64,000 nucleotides of DNA from Bin87 sp965207585. GTDB lineage: Bacteria; Chloroflexota; Dehalococcoidia; Lucifugimonadales; UBA3495. Where the stretch lies: NCBI GenBank assembly GCA_965207585.1, contig CBDBMT010000002.1, positions 124,001 to 188,000 on the forward strand, written 5' to 3'. Positions within the stretch are counted from its first letter, which is position 1. The number at the start of each line of letters is the position of its first letter. The position numbers were made by a program, and so were the translations under genes. Below the pieces are notes generated by a model, which saw only the letters and a list, made by a program, of their open reading frames with translations, had not been told where the DNA came from and searched no databases. This document shows, piece by piece, positions 38,009-47,798 of this stretch.

Positions 38009-39997
38009 TTGGCTATTACAGAACTGGAAATCACCAAGCGGAGCAGTTTTGCGTCAGGGGAGCGCTTCGGCGACGTGGGGGCGTATGAGCTGCTGGAAGG
38101 CACCGCCCATTACGCGGTGGACCCGTCGCACCCGCGAAACCATGGGATCACCGACCTGGACCTCGCCCCCCGCAACGCCGACGGCAAGGTGGAATTTTCG
38201 GCGGATTTCGCCATGCTCCAGCCGGTGAACGTCGACCGGGGCAACCGCCGCATTCTGTTCGACGTGGTGAACCGGGGCCGGAAAACCGCCCTCAGCCTGA
38301 ACAGCGTTCCCACCGCCAACGACCCCACGTCTCCCCTGGAGGCCGGAAACGGCTACCTGATGCGCCGGGGCTACACCGTCGTCTGGGGCGGCTGGCAGGC
38401 CGACGTCCCGCCCACGCCTGGCCTCATCGGAATGCACGCGCCGGAAGCCATCGGCCCCCAGGGCCCGCTGACCGGCAGGATCATGTGCCAGTTCCAGTGC
38501 AACGAACCAACGAACGTGTTCCTGCTGGCCGACCGGCAGCACCTGGCCAATCCCGCCGCGGATCCGGAGGAAGCAGAGGCCACGCTGACGGTGCGCGACC
38601 TACCCAACAGCCCGGCCACGGCCGTTGACCGTGACCAGTGGTCCTTCGTCCGGGTCGAAGACGCCGACCTGGAGCCGCAGCACAATCATATCTACATGCC
38701 TTCGGGGTTCGAGCCGGGCAAGATCTACCAGCTGGTCTACACCACCACCGGCAGCCGGATCGTGGGCCTCGGGTTCGCCGCCATGCGGGACGTGGTCTCC
38801 TTCCTGAAACACGCTCCCGCAACGGCGGGCAATCCCTGCGCCGACGCCATCGACTACGCCTATGCCATGGGCCGTTCCCAGAGCGGACGCTTCCTGCGCC
38901 AGTACATCCACGTTGGTATCAACGAGGATGAGGAGAACCGTCCGGCGTTGGACGGGATCATCCCCCACGTGGCCGGCGCGATGCGCGGCGAGTTCAACCT
39001 GCGCTTTGGGCAGCCCTCCAAGGACGTGTGCTACATCATCCCGGAGATGTTCCCCTTCACGGATACGCATCAGACTGATCCGGTGACGGGGGCGCAGGGG
39101 TCACTGCTGGAAACCCTGGAGCGTCAGGGCAGCGTGCCCAAGATCATGTTCACCAACACCTCCGCCGAGTACTGGCGGGGTGACGCGGCGCTGATCCACA
39201 CCGACCTGGAAACCCTGACCGACGCGGCCGAGTCCGCCTCGGTGCGCCGTTATCACTTCGCCGGCTGCCAGCACGGTTCGGGTGACTTCCCGCCCATCGA
39301 GATCCGGGCCAACGACGGCATCAAGGGACAGCTCCCCTTCAACAGCGTGGACTACGCGCCGCTGCTGCGGGCTGCGCTGGACAACCTGGACCGCTGGGTG
39401 ACCACAGGCGATGAGCCTCCCGCCAGCCGCCATCCCAGCCTGGACGACGGCACAGCGGTCGAGTCGCACACGTTGCTGGAACGATTTGCCAAGCTGCCCG
39501 GCGTTAGGGTGCCCACCGAGACGACCCGGGCGATCCGGCTGGACTACGGGCCGGAGTCGCACCTGGGCCGCACCATCAAGCTGCCGGCCGACGAGGGCGA
39601 GGAGTTCCCGGCGCTGGTTGCCGACATCGACGAGTCTTTCAATGAACGGCGGGGCATCTGCCTGCCCGACCTCACTGTGCCGGTGGCCACCTACACCGGC
39701 TGGAACCTGCGGGACGAGAGCATCGGCAACCCCGGTCTCTTTATCGGCATCACCGGCGGACTGGCCGGCTGGACGCTGCCCCTGCCGGCGACCCGCGCTG
39801 AACGAGAGGCCGCCGGCGACCCGCGATCATCAATCGAGGAACGCTACGCCGACCGCGCGGACTACCTGGAGCAAGTGACCCGCGCGGCGATGGACCTGGT
39901 TGCGGAGGGCTACCTGCTGGAGGAGGACGTCGCCGAGGTGGTGGACCTGGCGGGGCGGAAGTACGACTTCTGGTCGGCCGATGCCCAAAGGTGCTGA
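38009..39997 (+). CDS. alpha/beta hydrolase domain protein (PF20091-like)
   Basis: A 662-residue protein of the large alpha/beta-hydrolase-domain family common in SAR202-type and actinobacterial genomes. 'YELLEGTAHYAVDPSHPRNHGITDLDLAP', 'RRILFDVVNRGRKTAL', 'RRGYTVVWGGWQADVPP', the nucleophile region 'AYAMGRSQSGRFLRQYIHVGI' and 'PIEIRANDGIKGQ' are recognisable. The only start that fits is TTG 38009 with CGGAGGC upstream. These proteins probably cleave esters or similar bonds in complex organic matter. The reaction is not established. Confidence 0.8.
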   Translation: MAITELEITKRSSFASGERFGDVGAYELLEGTAHYAVDPSHPRNHGITDLDLAPRNADGKVEFSADFAMLQPVNVDRGNRRILFDVVNRGRKTALSLNSVPTANDPTSPLEAGNGYLMRRGYTVVWGGWQADVPPTPGLIGMHAPEAIGPQGPLTGRIMCQFQCNEPTNVFLLADRQHLANPAADPEEAEATLTVRDLPNSPATAVDRDQWSFVRVEDADLEPQHNHIYMPSGFEPGKIYQLVYTTTGSRIVGLGFAAMRDVVSFLKHAPATAGNPCADAIDYAYAMGRSQSGRFLRQYIHVGINEDEENRPALDGIIPHVAGAMRGEFNLRFGQPSKDVCYIIPEMFPFTDTHQTDPVTGAQGSLLETLERQGSVPKIMFTNTSAEYWRGDAALIHTDLETLTDAAESASVRRYHFAGCQHGSGDFPPIEIRANDGIKGQLPFNSVDYAPLLRAALDNLDRWVTTGDEPPASRHPSLDDGTAVESHTLLERFAKLPGVRVPTETTRAIRLDYGPESHLGRTIKLPADEGEEFPALVADIDESFNERRGICLPDLTVPVATYTGWNLRDESIGNPGLFIGITGGLAGWTLPLPATRAEREAAGDPRSSIEERYADRADYLEQVTRAAMDLVAEGYLLEEDVAEVVDLAGRKYDFWSADAQRC

Positions 39998-40047
39998 ATT
40001 CATCACCAGTCTGGATGTTTGCCGCAATCTGAAAGAGGAGGAACGCC

Positions 40048-40425
40048 ATGCCGTTGCAGTTGGACCACACCATCGTTCCCGCCTATGACAAGGTTAAATC
40101 TGCGGAGTTCATCGCCCGCATTTTCGGGCTGAGTTACGACGGACCATGGGGTCACTTCGCCCCGGTCAAGGTCAACGACATTCTGACCCTGGACTTCGAC
40201 GACTCCGACAACCCGCGCTCCAATCACTACGCTTTCCTGGCCTCCGACGATGAGTTCGACGCGATCCTGCAACGCATCAAGGACGAAGGTGTCGTCTTCG
40301 GCAGCGGGCCGCGTTCGCGGACGGACGGCCAGATCAACCACCTGCACCAGGGGCGCGGGTTCTACTTCGAGTGCGAAAACGGCCATGTCTGGGAGGTCAT
40401 CACACACACGTACATCACCGATTGA
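40048..40425 (+). CDS. VOC (glyoxalase/bleomycin-resistance) family protein
   Basis: A 125-residue single-module vicinal-oxygen-chelate protein: 'QLDHTIVPAYDKVKSAEFIARIFGL' opens the first beta-alpha unit, and 'HLHQGRGFYFECENGHVWEVITH' gives the second His and Glu metal ligands. AAAGAGGAGGAACGCC precedes the ATG. It could be a metal-dependent dioxygenase, lyase or binding protein; substrate unknown. Confidence 0.85.
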   Translation: MPLQLDHTIVPAYDKVKSAEFIARIFGLSYDGPWGHFAPVKVNDILTLDFDDSDNPRSNHYAFLASDDEFDAILQRIKDEGVVFGSGPRSRTDGQINHLHQGRGFYFECENGHVWEVITHTYITD

Positions 40426-40540
40426 CCCGCGCGCAACTACGGTTTCCGGCGGTGGTTTGTGGCAACCCTTGCCCGATGTTAAACTGATACGGCTACGGGC
40501 ACCCAAAAATTTGCGCCTGGAACAGCATTCGGAGGAAAGA

Positions 40541-41920
40541 ATGGCCACCCATACTGAATCTGCAGTCAACGACCTGCAAAGGACTGCACTGGAAAACCTC
40601 TGGGTATATCTGAGGGAACCCAGCGACATGGCCGAGAAGGGTGAGCCCCAGATTTTCGTCGAAGGCAAGGGCTGCCAGGTCACCGACGCCCTGGGCAACA
40701 CTTACATCGACGCCATGTCCGGTCTCTGGCTGAAGAACGTCGGGTATGGCCAGAAGGAGATCGCCGACGCTGCCTACGAGCAAATGCTCAAGATCACTTA
40801 TATGCCCATGGGCACCACCACGGAACCTACGGTCATGCTGTCGGACAAGATCGCGTCAATGATGCCCGGCGACCTCTCCCGCTGCTTCTTCACCAGCGGC
40901 GGTTCCGAGTCGGTGGAAACGGCGTTGAAACTGTCCCGGGCTTATTTCAAGCGCATGGGCGAACCCCAACGCACTAAATTCATCAGCCGCAAGGACTCGT
41001 ACCACGGCGCCACCATGGGCGCGATGGCGCTGGGGGGCAACTACCTCTACCCCAGGGAAGACTACGAACCCCTGATGCCGAACACGTTCCACGCTCCCCA
41101 GCCCAACTTCTACCACTGCGAGTTCAACAGCGCCTCGCCGGAGGAATGCGGCCAACGGTGCGTGGACGCAATCGAGAGCATCATCCAGTTCCAGGGACCG
41201 GACACCGTCGCGGCGGTCATTGCCGAACCCATCTCCAGTCCCATGGGAGCCGTGGTTCCGCCGGACAACTATTGGCCCCTGTTGCGTGAGGTTTGCGACA
41301 AGTACGGGTGCCTGTTGATTGCCGACGAGGTGATCACCGGCTTTGGCCGCACCGGCAAATGGTTCGGGTGCAACCACTGGGGCGTCGTTCCGGACATGAT
41401 GACGGTGGCCAAGGGCATCACCAGCGGATACATCCCCATGGGCGGGACCATCCTGCGCAAACCCATCGCCGACGCTTTCGTGGGCAGCCCACGGGCGGCC
41501 TTCCGGCACGTGATCACCTTCGGCGGTCATCCGGTGGCGGCAGCGGCCTCCCTGAAAAACCTGGAGATCATGGAACGGGAAGGCATGGTGGAGAATTCCG
41601 CCAGGATGGGGAAATACCTGCTCGACGGTTTCGAAGAACTCAAGGAAAAGCATTCCATCATCGGCAACGTGCGCGGCCTGGGCCTCATGTGCGGGATGGA
41701 ACTGGTGAAGGACCGGGAAACCAGGGAACACTTCCCGGCCGACTCCGGCCTGGGCCCCAGGTTGACCCAGGGCTTTGCCGACAACGGCCTTTTCCTGCGC
41801 GGCGGAGACCTCATGAACATCATGCCGCCGCTGTGCGTTACGCCCGGCGAGATCGAGCAGATCGTGTCCACGATGGACAGCGTGATCGGTCAGGTGGCCT
41901 CGGACCTGGGTGCCGCCTAG
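40541..41920 (+). CDS. class-III aminotransferase
   Basis: A 459-residue omega-amino-acid or diamine aminotransferase of class III: 'GNTYIDAMSGLWLKNVGYGQKEIADAAYEQM', 'FTSGGSESVETALKLSRAYF', 'LLIADEVITGFGRTGKWFG' and the PLP Lys in MMTVAKGITSGYIPMGG. A GGAGGAAAGA site at -10 to -1 decides ATG 40541 over an upstream in-frame ORF. It is of the pyruvate- or beta-alanine-type, judged by the similar architecture. Confidence 0.9.
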   Translation: MATHTESAVNDLQRTALENLWVYLREPSDMAEKGEPQIFVEGKGCQVTDALGNTYIDAMSGLWLKNVGYGQKEIADAAYEQMLKITYMPMGTTTEPTVMLSDKIASMMPGDLSRCFFTSGGSESVETALKLSRAYFKRMGEPQRTKFISRKDSYHGATMGAMALGGNYLYPREDYEPLMPNTFHAPQPNFYHCEFNSASPEECGQRCVDAIESIIQFQGPDTVAAVIAEPISSPMGAVVPPDNYWPLLREVCDKYGCLLIADEVITGFGRTGKWFGCNHWGVVPDMMTVAKGITSGYIPMGGTILRKPIADAFVGSPRAAFRHVITFGGHPVAAAASLKNLEIMEREGMVENSARMGKYLLDGFEELKEKHSIIGNVRGLGLMCGMELVKDRETREHFPADSGLGPRLTQGFADNGLFLRGGDLMNIMPPLCVTPGEIEQIVSTMDSVIGQVASDLGAA

Positions 41921-41947
41921 AGCCTGTTTACAAACTGAAAATCACAC

Positions 41948-42072
41948 CGTCGTTCCGGCGAAAGAACGTCACCCCGTACTTGATACGGGGCAGGAACCCA
42001 GAACAGCCGCGGCGATAGCGGCGTTGGTCGTATAGTGCGCTCACTGGATTCCGGCTTTCGCCGGAATGATGG
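41948..42072. repeat. composite dispersed repeat with inverted CCGGCGAAAG ends
   Basis: A reversed copy of the CCGGCTTTCGCCGG unit (41948-41964) faces a forward copy (42044-42072). Between them is a CCCCGTA-CTTGA-TACGGGG hairpin at about 41971-41989. The 125-bp stretch lies in the convergent gap after the aminotransferase and has no ORF. Confidence 0.65.
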
Positions 42073-42088
42073 CATTTGTCAACCGACC

Positions 42089-42955
42089 TTATGTGACCAA
42101 CTGCCAGTAGCGGCGTCCTTCGGCGCACACTACGCGCCCGAAGCCGCCGTGGTGGCAGATGGCCATGATGGCGTCCTCGGCCTCGGCCCGCTCCACCAAG
42201 GCGGTGCGCGTGGCAACGCCTTGGTCTCCGTCCATGTCGAAGCTGAACTTCCAGCCGGTTTCGGTGACCTGCGCCGGGCCGTGGAAAACGTCGCCGAGGA
42301 TGTAGGCGCGCTGCCCGCCGGAAACGACGGCGAGACTCATGGAACCCGGGGTGTGCCCCGGCGTGGGAATGGCGATGATTTCGCCAGTCAGCGCGCGCTC
42401 ACCGTCCAGCAGGTCCAGGACGCCCAGATCCTGCAGCGGGCCGAGGGTCTGGTCCCAGTGGGGCGGGAACAGTTCCATCACCTCCGGGCGCTGGAACACT
42501 TCCCAGTCGGCGCGGTGGGCTACATAGCGGGCGTTGGGGAAAGTGGCCCGAGCCGGCGCGCCCGGTTCGTGGGTGAGGTTCCAGCCGACGTGGTCAAAGT
42601 GCAGGTGGCTGAAGAATACGGTGTCGATGTCCCCGGGGTTGACACCGGCCTCCTCCAGTTCCTGAAGAAGCCGGCCCTCGGCTCCACCGACCATGGCCTC
42701 GATTGAGTGGGGGTTGGAAGACGCTCCACCGAGCCCGGTGTCGACCAGGATGGTCTGCCCTTCGGATCGGATAAGGTAGCACTCGAAGTGGGCCAGCAGG
42801 TGGTCGCCGCGGAAACCGCTGGGGTAGCGCTCCTGGTAGGGCGCCCACGCCTCGGCGGAGACCTCGGGAAAGACGTCGCTCAAGGGCAGCGTGGCCTCCT
42901 GGTCATTCAGGGACAGGATCTCGACGTTGCCGACGGTCAACCTGGATTCCGGCAT
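42089..42955 (-). CDS. MBL-fold metallo-hydrolase
   Basis: A 288-residue metallo-beta-lactamase-fold protein. The HxHxDH site 'VFFSHLHFDHVGWN' is preceded by 'ECYLIRSEGQTILVDTGLGG' and followed by 'IPTPGHTPGSMSL' and 'AYILGDVFHGP'. GGAGGGA at -10 supports ATG 42955. The length and motifs resemble lactonase- or quorum-quenching-type family members, but the substrate is not evident. Confidence 0.88.
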   Translation of the reverse strand: MPESRLTVGNVEILSLNDQEATLPLSDVFPEVSAEAWAPYQERYPSGFRGDHLLAHFECYLIRSEGQTILVDTGLGGASSNPHSIEAMVGGAEGRLLQELEEAGVNPGDIDTVFFSHLHFDHVGWNLTHEPGAPARATFPNARYVAHRADWEVFQRPEVMELFPPHWDQTLGPLQDLGVLDLLDGERALTGEIIAIPTPGHTPGSMSLAVVSGGQRAYILGDVFHGPAQVTETGWKFSFDMDGDQGVATRTALVERAEAEDAIMAICHHGGFGRVVCAEGRRYWQLVT

Positions 42956-43113
42956 GGTATTCCCTCCTGGGACGGACCCAATGGCTGGCCCAGCTCAACC
43001 TGCTGGATCGAAGCCGTGCCATCTGTCCTTGCGTAAACTGGAGGTACATAGTATGCGCCCGCTGATGAGTTTGCCATCGTACCCGGCCGCTGCCCCGGAT
43101 GTGTCAACGGTTC

Positions 43114-46100
43114 TCAATGCCAGTCATGGGCGGCGGGCATGGGAACGCGAGGATGGATGCCCTGCACGTCCGAGGCGATGACGTTGGCCGTCCCGTCCCA
43201 CCGGGAAACGGTTCCCCGCACCAGCAACACGTGGCTGTTCAGCTGCCGGCGACTGCGGTGGAAGATCCGAGGCCACAGGATGGCCTGGGCATCCCCGGTC
43301 TCGTCTTCGATGGTAACGAACACCGTGCCGTCCTGCCCCTTGGGGTGCTGACGGGCGATGGGCCAGCCCGCCACCAGGACCTCCTCTCCCTCGGCGGCGC
43401 AGTCCACGGCGGCGGCGGGCCGGACCAAGTGTGAGAGGCCGGGGCGCACGAACTCCATCAGGTGCCCCCTGGGGTAGATGCCCAGGACCCGGTATTCACC
43501 GGCCATCTTCTCGTAGGCGGTGAAGTCGGGAAGGTCGGGAACATCGTCCTTGTCCGTGGCAGGAAAGGCCCGCTGCCCTTTCCTGCTGGGCCGAATGCCC
43601 AGGCCCGCGTTCCACAATGCCTGCCGGCGGTTTGGAGTGAGAGAATCGAAGGCCCCGGCCATGGTCAGAGATTCCAGAGCCTGGGGCTTCAGCCCGGTGC
43701 GCCGCACCAGGTCGGCAGGGCCGGAGTAGAGACCATGCCGCTCTCGCTCCGCCACGATGGCCTGTGCCGACGCCGCACCCACGTCCTTGACGAATCGGAG
43801 TCCGAGCAACACCGAATCCTCGGCCGGGGCACAGTCCACGTCGCTGCGGTTGACACAGGGATTCAGGAAGGGGACGCCACAGCGCCGAGCGTCCTGTTTC
43901 AGGGTCTCCACCGGGTAGAAACCCATGGGCTGGTTGTTGACCAGGGACACGAAGAACTCCACCGGGTAGTACCGCTTCAGCCAGGCAATCTGGTAGGCGG
44001 TGACGGCGAAAGCGTGGCTATGGCTTTCGGGAAACATGAACTGGCCGTTGATCTTGGCGAAAATCCTCTCGGCCACATCGTCCGGCACTCCATTGCCTCT
44101 GGCCCTTTCCAGAAACCGTTGCCGGTGCATGGCAATGAGGTGTTCGTTGTTGGGCCGAGCGAAGGCCCGCCTTATCTCATCGGCCTGGGCCGCGGTCATG
44201 CCGGCCACATCGCTGACCAGTTGCACCACCTGCTCCTGCCAGACGATGACGCCGCAGCCTCGCTCCAGGGCTCGCTTCTCCAGGGGATGGTCATATTCCC
44301 AGGAGACGCCGTGGCGATAGCGCTCCACGAACTGGCCCACGGCGCTGCCCTGGACGCCCACGCCGGGCCGTATCAACGCCACCTGATAAGCCAGGTCCAG
44401 CAGGTTGTGGGATTTCAACCGCTGGGCAATCTTCAGTTGCGCCGGCGACTGGAGCAGAAACACTCCCTTGGCGCTCCCGGCGTTGATCATGTCGTACACG
44501 GCAGAGTCATCCGGGCTGATATGGTTCAGGTCAAGTCTTGTGCCTTCCCGCTTCTCGATCAGGTCCAGCGCCTCTTCAATCTGGTCCAGCGCCGGCAGTG
44601 AGAGGAGGTCGATCTTGGCGAAATTGGCATCAGCCACGGAATCCTTGTTCCAGTCCATGATGTAGCGGCCCGGGGTGGCTCCGGCGCGAACTGGCGTCAT
44701 CTCCGGTATCGGGGAACTGCTCAACACCATGCCGCCCACGTGCTGGCCCAGGCTGCGGGGAGCGTGCATCAGTTGAGGGGCCAACTCGGTCAACTCCCGC
44801 CAGCCCGGGGCGTCCACCAGGTTCCGGAACCCAGACAGGGCCAGCATCTCGTCGCGCAGCCGGGCCCCATCGCGAGACTGAAGTTGCCGGGAAAGCCCCC
44901 TCAGGTCCTCTTTGGGCAATCCCAGGGCCTTGCCCAAGTCCTGGAGGATGCCCTTGACCGAGTAGGTGGCGATGGCTCCGGCCAGGACGGCGCGGTCCGG
45001 CCCGAAGCTTTGATGCACTCGCTCGATGAGTTCGTCGCGCAGGGCCCTGGGAAAATCCAGGTCGATGTCAGGCAACAAGGAGGTGTCCTCGGAGATAAAC
45101 CGTTCCAGGGTCAGGCCCCACCGCAACGGGTCAACGTGACTGATGCCAGTGAGGTAGCCCGTCAGCAGAGCCACCGAAGAACCCCGACCGCGTCCCGGCG
45201 GGCTTTCCTCCAAAGGGGTTTCCGGGTGGGCCAGGCCTTTCTCCTCCATGATTTCCCGGGCCAGCAGGACAATTTCCCGGTAGAGGAGCAGGAACCCGGC
45301 CAGGCCGTGGCGTTCGATCAGGCGGAACTCCTCGTCCAGCCGTTCCCGCACTTTACGGGACACTGACCCGTAGCGTCGCTGGGCGGCCTCGTGGCACAGT
45401 TGCCGAAGATAGGATGCCGGAGTGTAGCCTTCCGGCACGGCGGCATCGGGCAGAGTGTAGCCCAGGTCGGTGTCCAGGTTGAAATCGCATTGCTCCGCAA
45501 TCCTGACGGTGTTGGCCATCGCTTCGGGGTAGCGTCGAAAAAGGGAAGCCATCTCCGCCGGAGGCTTCAGGCAGAGGTGTTGGTTGGGATGGATGTAGGG
45601 CAGGGCCTGCTCAATGGTGGTGTTGCGCCTGGCCGCGACCAGGGCGTGTTGCAGCCGGTAACGTTCCGGACAATGGTAGTGGACATCGTTGCTGGCAACG
45701 ACAGGCGCCCCAGCGCTTTCGGCCAATCCCGCCAATTCCCGGTTGCGCTGTGTGTCCCCTTTCAGCAGATTCTGCTGGAGTTCCACGTACACCCCGTCCG
45801 GGCCATACCACTCACGATAGCATTTCAGAAGATGGCGAGCATCCTTGTGGCGACCTTCCGACAGCAGCCTGGACAGCGGGCCGTCCCGCCCTCCAGTTAG
45901 CAGCATCACACCCTCGGCGTGTTCCGGCAGGTACTCCGGATCCAGCCGGGGTTCCCGCCGGTCGGCAGCGTTGGCCAGGGTGAACAGCCGGGAGATGTTG
46001 GCGTAGCCTTGGCGAGTCTGCGCCAGCAGGACCAGGCGAGATTCATCCTGCAGGGTCAGCTCGCCGCCGGTAATAGGTCGGATGCCCAGGCTGCCGGCCA

Positions 46101-46260
46101 GCCGGGCAAACTCCAGGGCGCCGCAGAGATTGGCGTCGGTCAGGGCCAGAGCAGGGTGCCCGTACTCACCGGCCTGGGCCAGCAATTCGTGGACGTGGGA
46201 AGCCCCCACTCCAAAGGAATAGAAGCTCTTGGCGTGGAGTTCCACGTATCCGGCAACCAC
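43114..46260 (-). CDS. dnaE2: error-prone DNA polymerase III alpha, DnaE2/ImuC
   Basis: A 1048-residue C-family polymerase. N-terminal PHP domain 'YVELHAKSFYSFGVGASHVHELLAQA', the catalytic DIDLDFPRALRDELIERVHQ region, 'LAHPETPLEESPPGRGRGSSVALLTGYLTG', and a C-terminal OB region with 'VLVAGWPIARQHPKGQDGTVFVTIEDETGDAQAILWP' match DnaE2. It acts with ImuB in mutagenic translesion synthesis after DNA damage. A GTG start at 46260 lies 20 bases after the imuB stop, so the two genes form an operon. Length and domain order are normal. Confidence 0.92.
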   Translation of the reverse strand: MVAGYVELHAKSFYSFGVGASHVHELLAQAGEYGHPALALTDANLCGALEFARLAGSLGIRPITGGELTLQDESRLVLLAQTRQGYANISRLFTLANAADRREPRLDPEYLPEHAEGVMLLTGGRDGPLSRLLSEGRHKDARHLLKCYREWYGPDGVYVELQQNLLKGDTQRNRELAGLAESAGAPVVASNDVHYHCPERYRLQHALVAARRNTTIEQALPYIHPNQHLCLKPPAEMASLFRRYPEAMANTVRIAEQCDFNLDTDLGYTLPDAAVPEGYTPASYLRQLCHEAAQRRYGSVSRKVRERLDEEFRLIERHGLAGFLLLYREIVLLAREIMEEKGLAHPETPLEESPPGRGRGSSVALLTGYLTGISHVDPLRWGLTLERFISEDTSLLPDIDLDFPRALRDELIERVHQSFGPDRAVLAGAIATYSVKGILQDLGKALGLPKEDLRGLSRQLQSRDGARLRDEMLALSGFRNLVDAPGWRELTELAPQLMHAPRSLGQHVGGMVLSSSPIPEMTPVRAGATPGRYIMDWNKDSVADANFAKIDLLSLPALDQIEEALDLIEKREGTRLDLNHISPDDSAVYDMINAGSAKGVFLLQSPAQLKIAQRLKSHNLLDLAYQVALIRPGVGVQGSAVGQFVERYRHGVSWEYDHPLEKRALERGCGVIVWQEQVVQLVSDVAGMTAAQADEIRRAFARPNNEHLIAMHRQRFLERARGNGVPDDVAERIFAKINGQFMFPESHSHAFAVTAYQIAWLKRYYPVEFFVSLVNNQPMGFYPVETLKQDARRCGVPFLNPCVNRSDVDCAPAEDSVLLGLRFVKDVGAASAQAIVAERERHGLYSGPADLVRRTGLKPQALESLTMAGAFDSLTPNRRQALWNAGLGIRPSRKGQRAFPATDKDDVPDLPDFTAYEKMAGEYRVLGIYPRGHLMEFVRPGLSHLVRPAAAVDCAAEGEEVLVAGWPIARQHPKGQDGTVFVTIEDETGDAQAILWPRIFHRSRRQLNSHVLLVRGTVSRWDGTANVIASDVQGIHPRVPMPAAHDWH

Positions 46261-46280
46261 GGGTAGCCATCCGTCTGCTG

Positions 46281-47744
46281 CTAGTCCTGCCGAAACCAGC
46301 GGTTCTCATGCTGGTCCCGGAACAGGGTGACCTCCCCGCCGTCCTCACGGCCTACCCGGTAATAGGTTCTGGTCATCGGTCGAGGCATCCACCACAGGTC
46401 GAAGCACCACCGGTCTTCGATACGCGCTATCCTTCGCCACCGCTCCCCCAACCGTACCGCCGTCGGCTCGCCCTCCGGCCCTTCCCGCACCGCCACCGGG
46501 GATGGCGTGGAAAAGGGCTTCATGCCTCCGGCGCCGGGAGCGTCGAGCGGAATCTGCATGGCTCGCATCTCCGGCGCCGGGTGCCAGGGAGCCACCTGCG
46601 CCACCCGGTACAGGGCCGGTTTGCCTCCCGAGCGGGCCTGAAGCTGTCGTTCCGCTCCGGCCAGCCGTCGTTCCCGGTCGCCCCGCAGGTCCGCCAGCAG
46701 GCTCAACTGTGTCCCCGAGGCCCCGGTGATGCCGGACAGGGTCAGGGTCACCCCCTCCATCGGAGCCAGCGGGTGCTCGGTTTCCAGTTGGCCCCGGATG
46801 ATGCGAGATGCCTGTTGCCAGTCGCTCACGGACTGCCTGAAGTGATATTGCTTCATCCAGGGAACGGCCCGGTACAGGACACACTCCAGGGCCACCCCGC
46901 TCACGCACTGGCCTCGGACGCAGGTCCGAGCAAAGGCCCGCCTGAGCAGGGTGTCCACTGTCGTCAGCAGCAGTTCCAGGGATGCCGAGGCAAAGGGCAG
47001 GTCGGCATGTTCGACGATGGACTCCTCGTGTTTCAAGGGGATCAGGGGAGAGTCGTCAATTCCCTGGGCCAGTTTCCACGCCTTTTGACCTGCCGAACCA
47101 AAGCGGTTCATGAGCGCTTCCGGTTCCATCACCGCCACGTCGCCCAGGGTGTAGAGGCCGAAACGGAGCATTTCCTCCCTGACCGCCGGGGGAATGGGTA
47201 GCAGTTCAACGGGGTGAGGCGCGAGGAAGCGGGCCACATCCCGAGGAACCTTCACCGACTCCAGGGGTTGGCAGGTCCGGGCAGCGACGTAGGCCGGGAA
47301 CTTCGCCTCGCCCACGCCGACTCTCGGCGCCAGGTCCGGGGATACCGCGTTCAGCAGAGCCGTCACCAGTCGAGTCTCGCCGCCGTACAGGTCTTCCAGA
47401 CCGTCCAGGCGTGCGTAGGCCGTGCCCAGCTCCGCCCCCTCCACCCGGTCGCTGACTCCCTGCAGGGAAAGGAGCATCCGGTCAAACACTCGGCAGTAGT
47501 CAGCCTCGTCCGCCTCCAGCACAATCCCGTTGACCTGGCGGGACAGGGCTTGCTCCACGGTCATTCCAGCATCAACACCAAATGCGGCGGGGAAATGGTC
47601 GATGACCCGGGGCCGGCCCCGGGAGCGGTCAACGATGAGGACGGCCCGGTTCTTCAGGTGGGACTGTCTTTGCATCTCCACCTTGGCCCGCAGATGGTTT
47701 ACCAGCAGGCAGGCGATGAGTTTGGGATTGTCAGGAAGATTCAT
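46281..47744 (-). CDS. imuB: ImuB-like Y-family protein without catalytic acids
   Basis: A 487-residue Y-family homologue. The palm region reads 'LIACLLVNHLRAKVEMQRQS' where Pol IV has 'DMDAFYASVE', so the first metal Asp is lost, and 'AELGTAYARLDGL' replaces 'SIDEAYLD', so the Asp-Glu pair is lost as well. This is the ImuB pattern: a non-catalytic scaffold that carries DnaE2 to the beta clamp. The later parts (HhH 'LRFGLYTLGDVAVMEPEALMNRFG' and little finger) are present. ATG 47744 was preferred to 47798. No imuA or lexA gene is next to it. Confidence 0.82.
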   Translation of the reverse strand: MNLPDNPKLIACLLVNHLRAKVEMQRQSHLKNRAVLIVDRSRGRPRVIDHFPAAFGVDAGMTVEQALSRQVNGIVLEADEADYCRVFDRMLLSLQGVSDRVEGAELGTAYARLDGLEDLYGGETRLVTALLNAVSPDLAPRVGVGEAKFPAYVAARTCQPLESVKVPRDVARFLAPHPVELLPIPPAVREEMLRFGLYTLGDVAVMEPEALMNRFGSAGQKAWKLAQGIDDSPLIPLKHEESIVEHADLPFASASLELLLTTVDTLLRRAFARTCVRGQCVSGVALECVLYRAVPWMKQYHFRQSVSDWQQASRIIRGQLETEHPLAPMEGVTLTLSGITGASGTQLSLLADLRGDRERRLAGAERQLQARSGGKPALYRVAQVAPWHPAPEMRAMQIPLDAPGAGGMKPFSTPSPVAVREGPEGEPTAVRLGERWRRIARIEDRWCFDLWWMPRPMTRTYYRVGREDGGEVTLFRDQHENRWFRQD

Positions 47745-47752
47745 GACGACAA

Positions 47753-47763
47753 TGCTATTAGCA
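47753..47763. promoter_or_regulatory. palindrome TGCTATTAGCA before imuB
   Basis: An 11-base perfect palindrome, TGCTA-T-TAGCA, ten bases before the imuB start codon on the upstream side. Its position would suit an operator, for example for a damage-response repressor, but the sequence is not a canonical LexA box and I do not know the regulator. It could also be chance. Confidence 0.3.
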
Positions 47764-47798
47764 CATCCGTGCGATGCGCAACGGCCTGTTGTCATCAA

